A stretch of 52,690 bases of DNA from Oscillospiraceae bacterium. Lineage in GTDB: Bacteria > Bacillota > Clostridia > Saccharofermentanales > Saccharofermentanaceae. How positions within the stretch are numbered: position 1 is the first letter of the stretch; each line of letters opens with the position of its first letter. Of the stretch, positions 42,653-49,824 are shown piece after piece. The stretch lies in the NCBI GenBank assembly GCA_902782125.1, contig CACZMA010000013.1, positions 1 to 52,690 of the forward strand, written 5' to 3'. Below the pieces are notes generated by a model, which saw only the letters and a list, made by a program, of their open reading frames with translations, was not told where the DNA came from and made no database searches. The position numbers were made by a program, and so were the translations under genes.

Positions 42653-43597
42653 ATGAAGATATACTTCGCCCCGCTCGAAGGAATTACCTATCACATCTTC
42701 CGTAATGCATACAACAGCATCTACGGCAACATCGACAAGTACTTCTCGCCTTTTATCTCACCGGCCGAGAAATGTCCAATAACGCCGCGCGAGCGTAAAG
42801 ACATCATCCCGGAGAACAACGCCGGGCTCTGCCTTGTCCCCCAGATCCTCACATGCAGGTCCGACTACTTCATCGCAGCGGCAAAAGAGCTGCATGCAAT
42901 GGGATACACGGAACTCAATCTCAATCTCGGCTGTCCTTCGGGCACGGTCTGCGCGAAAGGCAAAGGCGCGGGCTTTCTCGCGGACACATCAGCTCTTCAA
43001 AGCTTCCTGGATGACATCTACTCCTACGCCGCATCAGATAACATGAAGATATCTCTGAAGACAAGGCTCGGATATAGCGATCCCGATGAGTTCTATGTTC
43101 TGATGGACCTGTTCAATTCCTACCCTGTCAGCGAGCTGATAATACATCCCAGGATAAGATCTGACTTCTATAAGGGTGAACCCCGCCGGGAATATTTCGC
43201 ATATGCTCTGGAGCATTCGAAATGTCCTCTTGTCTACAACGGGAATATCTTCACCTGCCAAGATTACGACGAGTTATCCGATCAGTTCGGCACCGCCCTT
43301 GATCCGATAATGTCAGGCCGCGGCCTGATAGCCGATCCTTCTCTGGCGGGAAAGCTTAAGGGTCTGGAGACCGAGACCGACTTCGTAAAGCTCAGGAGAT
43401 TACACGATACTCTCTATCACGAGTATCAGAAGATCATGTCACCCGACATCAACGTCCTTTACAAGATGAGGGAGCTCTGGACTTACTGGCAGCCCTTGTT
43501 CGACGGAAGCGCCCGCGATATCAAGAATCTGCTTAAGGCCAAAAGATATGCTGACTACGAGGCCATCGCTTACCGCTTACTGTCAGATAAGGCCTAA
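42653..43597 (+). CDS. tRNA-dihydrouridine synthase
   Basis: A 314-residue FMN-dependent enzyme that reduces uridine to dihydrouridine in tRNA. The barrel opens with MKIYFAPLEGITYHIFRNAY, a Dus hallmark. Cys94 in the LNLNLGCPSG motif is the expected catalytic cysteine; SLKTRLGY (Lys, Arg), IIHPRIRSDFYKGEP and MSGRGLIADPSL (phosphate of FMN) follow in the usual order. It is closer to the shorter DusC-like group than to DusB. The ribosome site is weak (AAGGGA about 14 bases away). It is alone on the plus strand and its 3' end overlaps a small minus-strand open frame. Confidence 0.92.
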   Translation: MKIYFAPLEGITYHIFRNAYNSIYGNIDKYFSPFISPAEKCPITPRERKDIIPENNAGLCLVPQILTCRSDYFIAAAKELHAMGYTELNLNLGCPSGTVCAKGKGAGFLADTSALQSFLDDIYSYAASDNMKISLKTRLGYSDPDEFYVLMDLFNSYPVSELIIHPRIRSDFYKGEPRREYFAYALEHSKCPLVYNGNIFTCQDYDELSDQFGTALDPIMSGRGLIADPSLAGKLKGLETETDFVKLRRLHDTLYHEYQKIMSPDINVLYKMRELWTYWQPLFDGSARDIKNLLKAKRYADYEAIAYRLLSDKA

Positions 43598-43636
43598 CTC
43601 ACTCACCATATCGTCTTCCGTGAGGCCTGAAGTCAT
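43583..43636 (-). CDS. Possible 17-residue peptide MTSGLTEDDMVSELGLI
   Basis: Twenty-five bases after the methyltransferase stop on the same strand, AAGGAGG, seven bases and an ATG open a 17-codon frame that ends inside the 3' end of the dihydrouridine synthase gene. The ribosome site is better than for many real genes here, and the peptide looks like a helical end of a protein (GLTEDDMVSELGL). The site lies in a GAGGC/GCCTC hairpin (43622-43647) that could hide the ribosome site or terminate the dus transcript. It may be a small protein, a remnant, or chance. Confidence 0.4.
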   Translation of the reverse strand: MTSGLTEDDMVSELGLI

Positions 43637-43661
43637 CTTCAAGCCTCCTTAATAACTACGC

Positions 43662-44453
43662 TTATCTTTTATGTTTGAGCACGGCGATCGCAGCATAGTG
43701 CTTCACATCGAACCTGTCGGGTACTGCCTCGAGGATGCGGCGGTGTTCTGCATCCCAGGTCTCGAGTGCTTTCGGTGACAGAGATGCGCCTACGCCCCTG
43801 CAGGCGAACATGCGGCCGTGCCAGGATTCCCTGGTGAAAGGCACATTGAGATCATACTCGTCGTGGTATTCAAGATCGAAGTACTCATACATGGCATCAG
43901 GGATATGTATCGGATGCCTGGTCTCGCCTCCGCCGGTCCAGTCAGGATTATACTTCCGGACGAGAGCCTCACTCCTCCCCGCTATCTCATCCTCATAGGG
44001 CAGCCAAGCCATATACAGTATCACGATCCTTCCGTCCTTCTTCAGTATGCGGTGGAATTCCGGCGCCACCTTCTCATGATCGAAATACCAGAAGCACTGG
44101 CAGGCCGTGATCACATCGAAAGTGTCAGAAGGGAAATCGATCTTCTCGGCAGATACCGCTCTGAATTCGATGTTCATTCCGGCCTCATCTGCAAGTCTTT
44201 GTGCCTGTCCGATCTGCTCAGGAGAGATATCGGTCCCGATCCAGTCTGCTCCGTACTTATACATGTTACGCGGAAGGACGCCTGTACCCGTACCCAGGTC
44301 CAGAACTCTCTGGCCCTTTACGCAAAGACCTCTGTCTGCCACTCTCTGATAGAATTCGTCAGGATATATATCCCTGTATCTGGCGTAGTATTCAGATGTC
44401 TTACCCCAGTCAAAAGCCTTGCCTGCATCTATCCTGTTATCTTTGATCTCCAT
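43662..44453 (-). CDS. SAM-dependent methyltransferase
   Basis: A 263-residue class I methyltransferase. VLDLGTGTGVLPRNMYKYG (SAM motif I, about 51-69), WIGTDISPEQIGQAQRLA (motif with acidic residue), SAEKIDFPSDTFDVITACQCFWYFDHEK (motif post-I and catalytic face) and HRILKKDGRIVILYM (motif III) follow in order. The C-terminal part (YDLNVPFTRESWHGRMFACRGVGASLS) is a cap typical of small-molecule methyltransferases; the substrate is not predictable. It starts five bases after the GNAT-fusion stop and is probably co-transcribed with it. Confidence 0.93.
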   Translation of the reverse strand: MEIKDNRIDAGKAFDWGKTSEYYARYRDIYPDEFYQRVADRGLCVKGQRVLDLGTGTGVLPRNMYKYGADWIGTDISPEQIGQAQRLADEAGMNIEFRAVSAEKIDFPSDTFDVITACQCFWYFDHEKVAPEFHRILKKDGRIVILYMAWLPYEDEIAGRSEALVRKYNPDWTGGGETRHPIHIPDAMYEYFDLEYHDEYDLNVPFTRESWHGRMFACRGVGASLSPKALETWDAEHRRILEAVPDRFDVKHYAAIAVLKHKR

Positions 44454-44458
44454 ATTAA

Positions 44459-45277
44459 TTATCCTTCATCCTTCTCAAGGTATACAAACACCAGTTCATC
44501 ATCAACTGCCCGTTGGTCGAATATCTCATATCCGGCCTTCTGATACAGTCTTATATTGTCCTTACTCCTGGTGCTCGTAAACAATTCGTATCTTAACCCG
44601 CAGTAATACCGTTCGATCTCAGACAGTAGAGCGCTTCCCAGACCGCAGCCTCTGTGATCCGGATGGACCATGAGCTTGCCGATATAAGCAGTACCGTTCT
44701 GTGCATGTGCCCGGACAGAACCGATGATGCGGCCGCCTTCCGTGACCATCTTGAGAATGGTGCCGCTCAGGTATTCATCCGTAACCTCTTTTATCGTCTG
44801 CTTCAGCGGAGGGATATCGTCCGTGCCGAACAGCGCCGCCTCACTCTGATATGCCAGATACTGCAGTCTCAGTATCTCATCGAGGTCGCCTTCTGAAGCC
44901 TTGCATATCTTCTTGTATCCTTCATCGCTTCTCGAGTAGAGTATCCTGCAATTACCGTCAGCTGCGAAAGTCTCGATCTCGTACGAGAGCGCACCGTCCT
45001 TGTAGACATCGTCATAGATGCTTCCGAGATCGGCAGTCTTCCCTCTGACTTCGGTCCAGCCGTCATCCGGAAGGATTACCGTGCAGTCTGCCCCTTCTAT
45101 GATGCCGTCCGTAAGACCTATCACATATTCGATCGTATCTGCAGTCCAGTTGTAACCCAGTCCGCGCAGTCTTGAGCAGTCGTACTTGCTTTCGATCTCT
45201 GCCCAGAAAGCGCCGATGGTCTCATACTGCTGTTCGTTCTTTGTAGAGAACGTTCGTGTTATTCCTGTGAATAGCAT
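44459..45277 (-). CDS. GyrI-like domain fused to GNAT acetyltransferase
   Basis: A 272-residue two-domain protein. Residues 1-115 (GITRTFSTKNEQQYETIGAFWAEIE, YEIETFAADGNCRILYSRS) resemble the GyrI/AraC effector-binding fold that holds small hydrophobic ligands. Residues about 125-272 form a GNAT acetyltransferase: LQYLAYQSEAALFG, IIGSVRAHAQNGTAYIGKLMVHPDHRGCGLGSALL (acetyl-CoA loop) and ELFTSTRSKDNIRLYQKAGYEIF. A ligand could thus be bound and modified or gate the reaction; this is inference. The ATG is fixed by the domain start, but the nearest GGAGGT lies 15 bases away. An extended -10 (TGTTATACT) is upstream, at 45315-45323. Confidence 0.85.
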   Translation of the reverse strand: MLFTGITRTFSTKNEQQYETIGAFWAEIESKYDCSRLRGLGYNWTADTIEYVIGLTDGIIEGADCTVILPDDGWTEVRGKTADLGSIYDDVYKDGALSYEIETFAADGNCRILYSRSDEGYKKICKASEGDLDEILRLQYLAYQSEAALFGTDDIPPLKQTIKEVTDEYLSGTILKMVTEGGRIIGSVRAHAQNGTAYIGKLMVHPDHRGCGLGSALLSEIERYYCGLRYELFTSTRSKDNIRLYQKAGYEIFDQRAVDDELVFVYLEKDEG

Positions 45278-45395
45278 AATGTGTTGTGGTAGACCTCCGC
45301 ATTTTCCAGTGTTAAGTATAACAGAAACTATTATTTCCCTACAGAGCAGTGTAAAGTTACGAAAACATAGTTCCATCTACTTCCATCACTTTCTT

Positions 45396-45433
45396 TACAA
45401 AAATGTAAGGGGCCCAGAAACCCTGAACCCCTT
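45396..45433 (-). terminator. Terminator of the tRNA remnant
   Basis: AAGGGG (45407-45412) pairs with CCCCTT (45428-45433); the minus strand continues ACATTTTTG. It follows the tRNA CCA end by nine bases, as the terminator of a native tRNA gene would. Confidence 0.75.
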
Positions 45434-45441
45434 GAAAATAC

Positions 45442-45474
45442 TGGTGATCGTGAGCGGATTCGAACCGCTGGCCT
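45442..45474 (-). other. 3' fragment of a tRNA gene (candidate att site)
   Basis: On the minus strand: variable loop AGGCC, T-arm AGCGG-TTCGAAT-CCGCT, acceptor strand CACGATC, discriminator A and encoded CCA. No matching GATCGTG 5' acceptor strand, D-arm or anticodon arm stands upstream. The fragment with its terminator is therefore the cut 3' end of a tRNA gene, as left at the far end of an integrated element. The unmatched variable-loop side faces higher coordinates. The 627-base gap (45278-45904) otherwise holds only the terminators, a broken lipoprotein end and no other gene. Confidence 0.7.
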
Positions 45475-45723
45475 ACCTTAATTCAACCACCTTTTCAACC
45501 ACTTACTCACACAAAATGATGACTTTCTAAAAGCCCTACCGCCTACATCAGACCATAAACTGCTTAACGCAATTTCTATATGCATTAGCGTCATTTCTTA
45601 AAATGTTAACAGAAGCGGTCGGCCAAACGTATTACAAAAACGTCAAATCTCGAGGCCTGCATTTCTGGTGTATTAATAGGACAGGTTTCATCTTTCCTTG
45701 GTTTGAGTAATTTACAAAGACGG

Positions 45724-45754
45724 AAAGAAACAGCTCCGGAAATCCGAAGCTGTT
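45724..45754 (-). terminator. Terminator after the broken lipoprotein copy
   Basis: AACAGCTCCGG (45729-45739) pairs with CCGAAGCTGTT (45744-45754) with one mismatched pair, and the minus strand ends in TTTCTTT. It lies 38 bases past the remnant's stop. Confidence 0.65.
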
Positions 45755-45791
45755 AGTAAGGAATATTCCTCATTATTCGTACTAGTTAGGA

Positions 45792-45881
45792 TTATTCTGT
45801 CCAAAGCCAACTGTGCACTACACATTCTATTTCGGAATCGTTAAAAAAGTCATACCATTCATCGTATTCGATATATCTTTC
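45792..45881 (-). pseudogene. Remnant of a paralogous lipoprotein C-terminus
   Basis: A 29-codon stretch reads ERYIEYDEWYDFFNDSEIEC then VVHSWLWTE and stop. It matches the end of the neighbouring whole gene (VYVVGNWYDYFEDSDLEC then TVHDWTWN and stop) in length, spacing and most aromatic and acidic residues. No start or upstream body is in frame, so it is the broken 3' end of a second copy. Confidence 0.72.
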
Positions 45882-45904
45882 CGTGCCCCTGCTTGAGATT
45901 CTTA

Positions 45905-46582
45905 TTAATTCCAAGTCCAGTCATGGACAGTACATTCAAGATCCGAATCTTCAAAATAATCATACCAGTTCCCAACAACATATACGTCCGTCAAGCAATC
46001 CATAGAAGATACGGTTTCACAACAACCAATCATTAAAGTCTCATTGGGATTAGCTGGATGGAAGCGGATAGACACAATATCATCAAGTCCTGAAATATAA
46101 TCCAAATCTTCTTCTGACACAAGAACTTCAACTGCGCACAGCGAATTGTATTCCGGTTTTCCATTATCGTTTTGGTACGGTATTTTTAAGTCCTCCGAAT
46201 TGGAAAACTTTGCATAATACAGTTTTTGCGGATCATCAGTCGTTATCCATATTCGTATCAAATAATCATTAAGGAAATAGTCAGGGTTATGCTTAAGGAA
46301 TTCATTTGCCGCGATTCTAATGCTATCCAATTCAGAATATGGTTTTTGATCATTGATATATATAAGTATGTTCACAATCTCACTATCTTTATCTAAATCC
46401 ACACTCCAAGATAGTGGAGAAATATCTGCGTTGCTGTTTACATACTCCGCAAATTCATCAATACCCTCGTAATCAGGAGGAAGACTAGTTCTAATTCTGA
46501 TACAACCAGACAAAACTATTACTTCTGCCAAAAGCAGAATGCTACCTAACAATCTTAATATCCATTTTCGATTATATTGCAT
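45905..46582 (-). CDS. Lipoprotein, WYDYF-end family
   Basis: A 225-residue lipoprotein: signal peptide with LLAEVIVLSGC (Cys27), then a domain with SPLSWSVDLDKDSEIVNILIYI and, from about 145, NSLCAVEVLVSEEDLDYISGLDDIVSIRFHP. The last 26 residues (VYVVGNWYDYFEDSDLECTVHDWTW) define a small family in this window: one broken copy lies directly downstream and a third, cut by the window edge, has the pattern WYDSFVSAGLEC near its end. Function is unknown. The ribosome site is weak (AAAGG close to the ATG). Confidence 0.75.
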   Translation of the reverse strand: MQYNRKWILRLLGSILLLAEVIVLSGCIRIRTSLPPDYEGIDEFAEYVNSNADISPLSWSVDLDKDSEIVNILIYINDQKPYSELDSIRIAANEFLKHNPDYFLNDYLIRIWITTDDPQKLYYAKFSNSEDLKIPYQNDNGKPEYNSLCAVEVLVSEEDLDYISGLDDIVSIRFHPANPNETLMIGCCETVSSMDCLTDVYVVGNWYDYFEDSDLECTVHDWTWN

Positions 46583-46689
46583 CCTTTAATACCTTTTTTA
46601 TTAGTTCATTTTGCTCTTTATTTTCTTATCAATACCATTATAACTTTTCCGTATCTGTCAGCAGTCACTTTACACTACTCCAAAATCAT

Positions 46690-46962
46690 TCACTTTATGA
46701 GCATTTTGGATGCAAGTTCGATTACTCCATCCTTGATCTTCATCACAAATCGCCCGCCTCCAAAAGTCGTAAAGACAAAAGTCTCATCATCGATCACCTG
46801 ACATCCCGTACACAGATTATCCTTCGGTGCCGTATCTTTTATACTCCACAATCCTTCGATATACAGATTATTATCTTTAAGATTTCGGGCATTTATTTCC
46901 TCTTCATCCCATTCCCAAACAAGAGACAGTCCACCTACGTAGTATTCATGTTTTGTTATCAT
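46690..46962 (-). CDS. Small hypothetical protein
   Basis: A 90-residue protein with no signal or membrane segment: MITKHEYYVGGLSLVWEWDEEEINARNLKDNN and GGGRFVMKIKDGVIELASKML. It is mostly beta-type with acidic patches. Its start overlaps the stop of the upstream gene (ATGA), so the two are translated together. No family is recognised; size, acidity and pairing are reminiscent of immunity proteins, which is only a guess. Confidence 0.6.
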   Translation of the reverse strand: MITKHEYYVGGLSLVWEWDEEEINARNLKDNNLYIEGLWSIKDTAPKDNLCTGCQVIDDETFVFTTFGGGRFVMKIKDGVIELASKMLIK

Positions 46963-47303
46963 TCTTCATATTTCCCCGATTGAACGATATCCTGTCTATT
47001 ATCATTCCTTGTTCTATATTCTGATTCATGGATCAGTGTTGACATATCAATCCTACACCACCACTTAACATGACTCCAATTAGAACACATTCTATGATCT
47101 GCCTTGATAGCTACAGCGTCTGCAAGCAAATTATCCGGATTTCCTTCTCCATCGCCGTCATCGCTCCAAATCAGAATAGGCATATTTTCATAAAACGTGA
47201 CAATATTCCCTTTAGAATCAACTTTCGAATCCTCTTTAGACAACAAGAAGATATCTTTATCAACGCGTTCATTTAAATCGACATAAATACGTGCTTGCTC
47301 CAT
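46959..47303 (-). CDS. Small hypothetical protein, coupled to the next gene
   Basis: A 114-residue soluble protein beginning MEQARIYVDLNERVDKDIFLLSKED, with MPILIWSDDGDGEGNPDNLLADAVAIKAD and a Trp-rich SNWSHVKWWCRIDMSTLIHE. The ATG at 47303 is chosen because AGGGA stands about ten bases before it; a start three codons earlier would overlap that site. No family is recognised. It forms a two-gene unit with the following 90-residue protein. Confidence 0.6.
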   Translation of the reverse strand: MEQARIYVDLNERVDKDIFLLSKEDSKVDSKGNIVTFYENMPILIWSDDGDGEGNPDNLLADAVAIKADHRMCSNWSHVKWWCRIDMSTLIHESEYRTRNDNRQDIVQSGKYEE

Positions 47304-47389
47304 AAATATCATTTCCCTGGTTCTCTATGTTTGATAATTATTCCTGTTTATTATTACTACTAACTCTTAGGTTTACATAGTTCATCCGG

Positions 47390-48697
47390 TTAGGGCTCAG
47401 CTATCAGTTCTCCACCCCACTCAACAACTGTGAAACCGTCTCTGCTGATATCATTCATAGAAGCAAGGTCCTGTTCCGCTATCTCAATGGGTTCATCTGT
47501 TCCGTAGAAAGCCATGTTGACTCTGATCACATTATCAGGTGCCGGGTACACGCTGAGGTTAGTTGCATTCTCATAGTTCTCAGTCTGGAACGATATGACA
47601 TTGTATTCATTTGCTTCAAGTTCAGGCAACCAGTACATGATGAATGTGTTTGCCTCAGATTCATTAAGTCCCAACTCATCAAGGGCATACTCGAGGAACT
47701 CGGCAGAATCATCTCCCGGAACGCAGAATCCTTCTGAGAAGTCCGGTTCCATATCGAGCAATCCTTCCCAATACAGATAATCATAGTTACGTCCGTTCTC
47801 ATCAGTAAGAGTTCCTTCAGGTGTTGCAATCACTGTCCAACCGCCTGCGGAATACTTTGGATATACAACCGTGAACTCACCATCAAGATTAAGTTGAACA
47901 TTTACTTCAGTTACTTCTTCGGGATAGAGATAGATGACAGGAGCAAGAGCATGTAAAGGATGCTTGTTTTTCCTCTGCTCCCTTATATTGGATATAGACA
48001 GGAAGAAAGCGCACCCACTCCACAAAACAGCAATCAAGACCAGTATGAGTGAGCAAATACAGCCGCGGATTGCTTTTCTTTTCTCATCACTACTATTGTC
48101 CGAAACAGCCTTTGCAAGTATCAGGGTAGCGATTACTATTAATAGGCTCGGAAGTGGAAGAATGAATATATACTCCAATATGCTTAAGGGAAACATGCTC
48201 GGTCCGACATATGGTTTAATCCCGCGAACATAATTATCCCCATCCAATTCTTCTCTCGGCTCATACGCAACGGTTGCAGTATCACCAACAGATAAAGTGT
48301 AAGTAAAATAACTCTCGCTATACGGATAAGTATTATTGTCAATCCTAAACCAGAAATCATCTATCTTGATCCTTGCATTGTTCATGCAATCAAGGCCAAA
48401 CACCTCCGAATCCACGCTATAGTATCCGTCTTCGCCCTTTTCAGGCACATCATCATCTTCCAGAGCAGCCTTAATTATATACACAACCCCGGATGATCTG
48501 ATCTCCGTAACAGTGCCGCTATATGATGGATATGAATCAAGCTCTTTTTCCTTGTTTATAGTACATTTATCCCATTCAGATAAAGTAACCTCATCAATGT
48601 AAGAATAGGCCGCGATATTGACCATGGTCAACACAAGGATCTCAGCGACCAAGATTATTCCTGTGACTATTTTAAAAATACTAGTTTTTCTTTTCAT
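47390..48697 (-). CDS. Membrane protein with IYLYPEE domain
   Basis: A 435-residue membrane protein. The N-terminal segment (IFKIVTGIILVAEILVLTMVNIAAYSYI) is followed by an exported beta-rich region (about 50-160) and two more hydrophobic segments (about 175-195 and 210-232). The C-terminal half starts HALAPVIYLYPEEVTEVNVQLNLDGEFTVVYPKYSAGGWTVIATPEGTL and NYDYLYWEGLL, a conserved domain met in many Firmicute proteins of unknown role. Function is unknown. Confidence 0.75.
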   Translation of the reverse strand: MKRKTSIFKIVTGIILVAEILVLTMVNIAAYSYIDEVTLSEWDKCTINKEKELDSYPSYSGTVTEIRSSGVVYIIKAALEDDDVPEKGEDGYYSVDSEVFGLDCMNNARIKIDDFWFRIDNNTYPYSESYFTYTLSVGDTATVAYEPREELDGDNYVRGIKPYVGPSMFPLSILEYIFILPLPSLLIVIATLILAKAVSDNSSDEKRKAIRGCICSLILVLIAVLWSGCAFFLSISNIREQRKNKHPLHALAPVIYLYPEEVTEVNVQLNLDGEFTVVYPKYSAGGWTVIATPEGTLTDENGRNYDYLYWEGLLDMEPDFSEGFCVPGDDSAEFLEYALDELGLNESEANTFIMYWLPELEANEYNVISFQTENYENATNLSVYPAPDNVIRVNMAFYGTDEPIEIAEQDLASMNDISRDGFTVVEWGGELIAEP

Positions 48698-48885
48698 CGT
48701 TAGTCTGATTCACTGATGGTATCTCGTATGTCTATATGATATCAAAAAGCAGGATTTGCTTCCTGCACTTGTGATTACTTTCATGTAATAAGTTAGTCGT
48801 GTTTGCTCTTTATTTTCTGTACTAGTAGTTTTCTTCCGCATTCACTATACCACGAGCATTAAGTCTTTCCATATCTACATTAGAG

Positions 48886-48928
48886 TTAGGGAACTTTTAT
48901 AAGTAAATTCCACAACATAGTTCCCTAA
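48886..48928. repeat. Perfect ten-base inverted repeat
   Basis: TTAGGGAACT (48886-48895) and AGTTCCCTAA (48919-48928), 23 bases apart, in the 297-base gap between two minus-strand genes. No T tract follows on either strand, so it may be an operator or part of a leader. Nothing else stands out in the gap. Confidence 0.55.
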
Positions 48929-48994
48929 AGCTCAACAAGGTGATAGTCCAGATCTATTGCTTCGAAGGGGTGAGGTTAAATTGTTGTTACAGCC

Positions 48995-49663
48995 TTACGC
49001 TGTTCTTGAGTGAATAGGATTCATCAGCAGGTAATCCTCACCGTACTTCTCGGTTACAATGGCTTCCGCCTGATCAAATAGCTCGTTGTACTTCGCATCA
49101 GTATAGTCAGAAATCGAAGCCCAAGTATACGTTAGAATTACTTCTCCGTTACACACAAATTCGAGACTGTAAGGCTCAGATGTTGGCGTTGGCTCCGGGG
49201 TTGGAGTCGCCGTAGGGACCGGCGTTGCTGTCGGTTCCGGTGTCGGTGTAGCCGTAGGTTCCGGTGTTGGGGTAGCTATAGGAGCCTCAGTCGGAACAGG
49301 AGTAGGTGTTGCTTTCGGGGTTTCCTGAGTGGATCCTGTATTTCCGTTACCTGAGTTCGAAGGCGTGGTACTACTTGTTATTTGACTTGTCTGTTGTGTC
49401 GAACTTGCGGCCTCATTATTCTTCGTAGTTTCCGTGCTTACTTCCTGATTACTTGTGCTTTCCTGCAAAACAGAAGACTGAACTTCTTCGCTCGGATCTG
49501 AAGCATTGTCATCTTCCGGCGTTACTTCAGTTTCACTCGGATTTGCTGTGCTGGAAGAAACATCAGCTGCAGATTTCTTATTGCAGCTCACTAAGCCAAT
49601 GATCAGGGCAATAACTGCTAATCCTGATACTATAGCGATAATCACTTTGATACGGTTCTTCAT
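48995..49663 (-). CDS. Lipoprotein with Thr-Pro repeat linker
   Basis: A 222-residue lipoprotein: IIAIVSGLAVIALIIGLVSC signal with Cys27, a Ser/Thr/Gln/Glu-rich stretch (30-115), then repeats of the TPTPEPTA type (about 115-165) and a short folded end (YSLEFVCNGEVILTYTWASI). The Thr-Pro linker would place the end domain away from the membrane, through the wall. The end domain is not recognised. The repeat DNA is degenerate at third positions. It is followed by an unusually rich ending ILTYTWASISDYTDAKYNEL. Confidence 0.75.
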   Translation of the reverse strand: MKNRIKVIIAIVSGLAVIALIIGLVSCNKKSAADVSSSTANPSETEVTPEDDNASDPSEEVQSSVLQESTSNQEVSTETTKNNEAASSTQQTSQITSSTTPSNSGNGNTGSTQETPKATPTPVPTEAPIATPTPEPTATPTPEPTATPVPTATPTPEPTPTSEPYSLEFVCNGEVILTYTWASISDYTDAKYNELFDQAEAIVTEKYGEDYLLMNPIHSRTA

Positions 49664-49824
49664 ATGCTCCTGCTAAGACAATCATTTAAATACACATTGC
49701 ATTTAACGGAAAAGTCAAATGTTTGGCATTCATATTTAGCGAAATACATGTATTTGTTCGCGGCTCGTTATCGCAATATACTATTATCATATCAGGCTAT
49801 TATCTCTTGTTTAGAAGAGATATA

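Noticed and set aside
45435..45540. A complete tRNA gene
   Set aside because: No D-arm, anticodon arm or 5' acceptor strand matching the 3' strand is present; only the 3' part is supported.
49170..49320. Short tandem DNA repeats
   Set aside because: They encode the Thr-Pro-Glu linker of a lipoprotein and are degenerate at third positions; not a mobile or CRISPR repeat.
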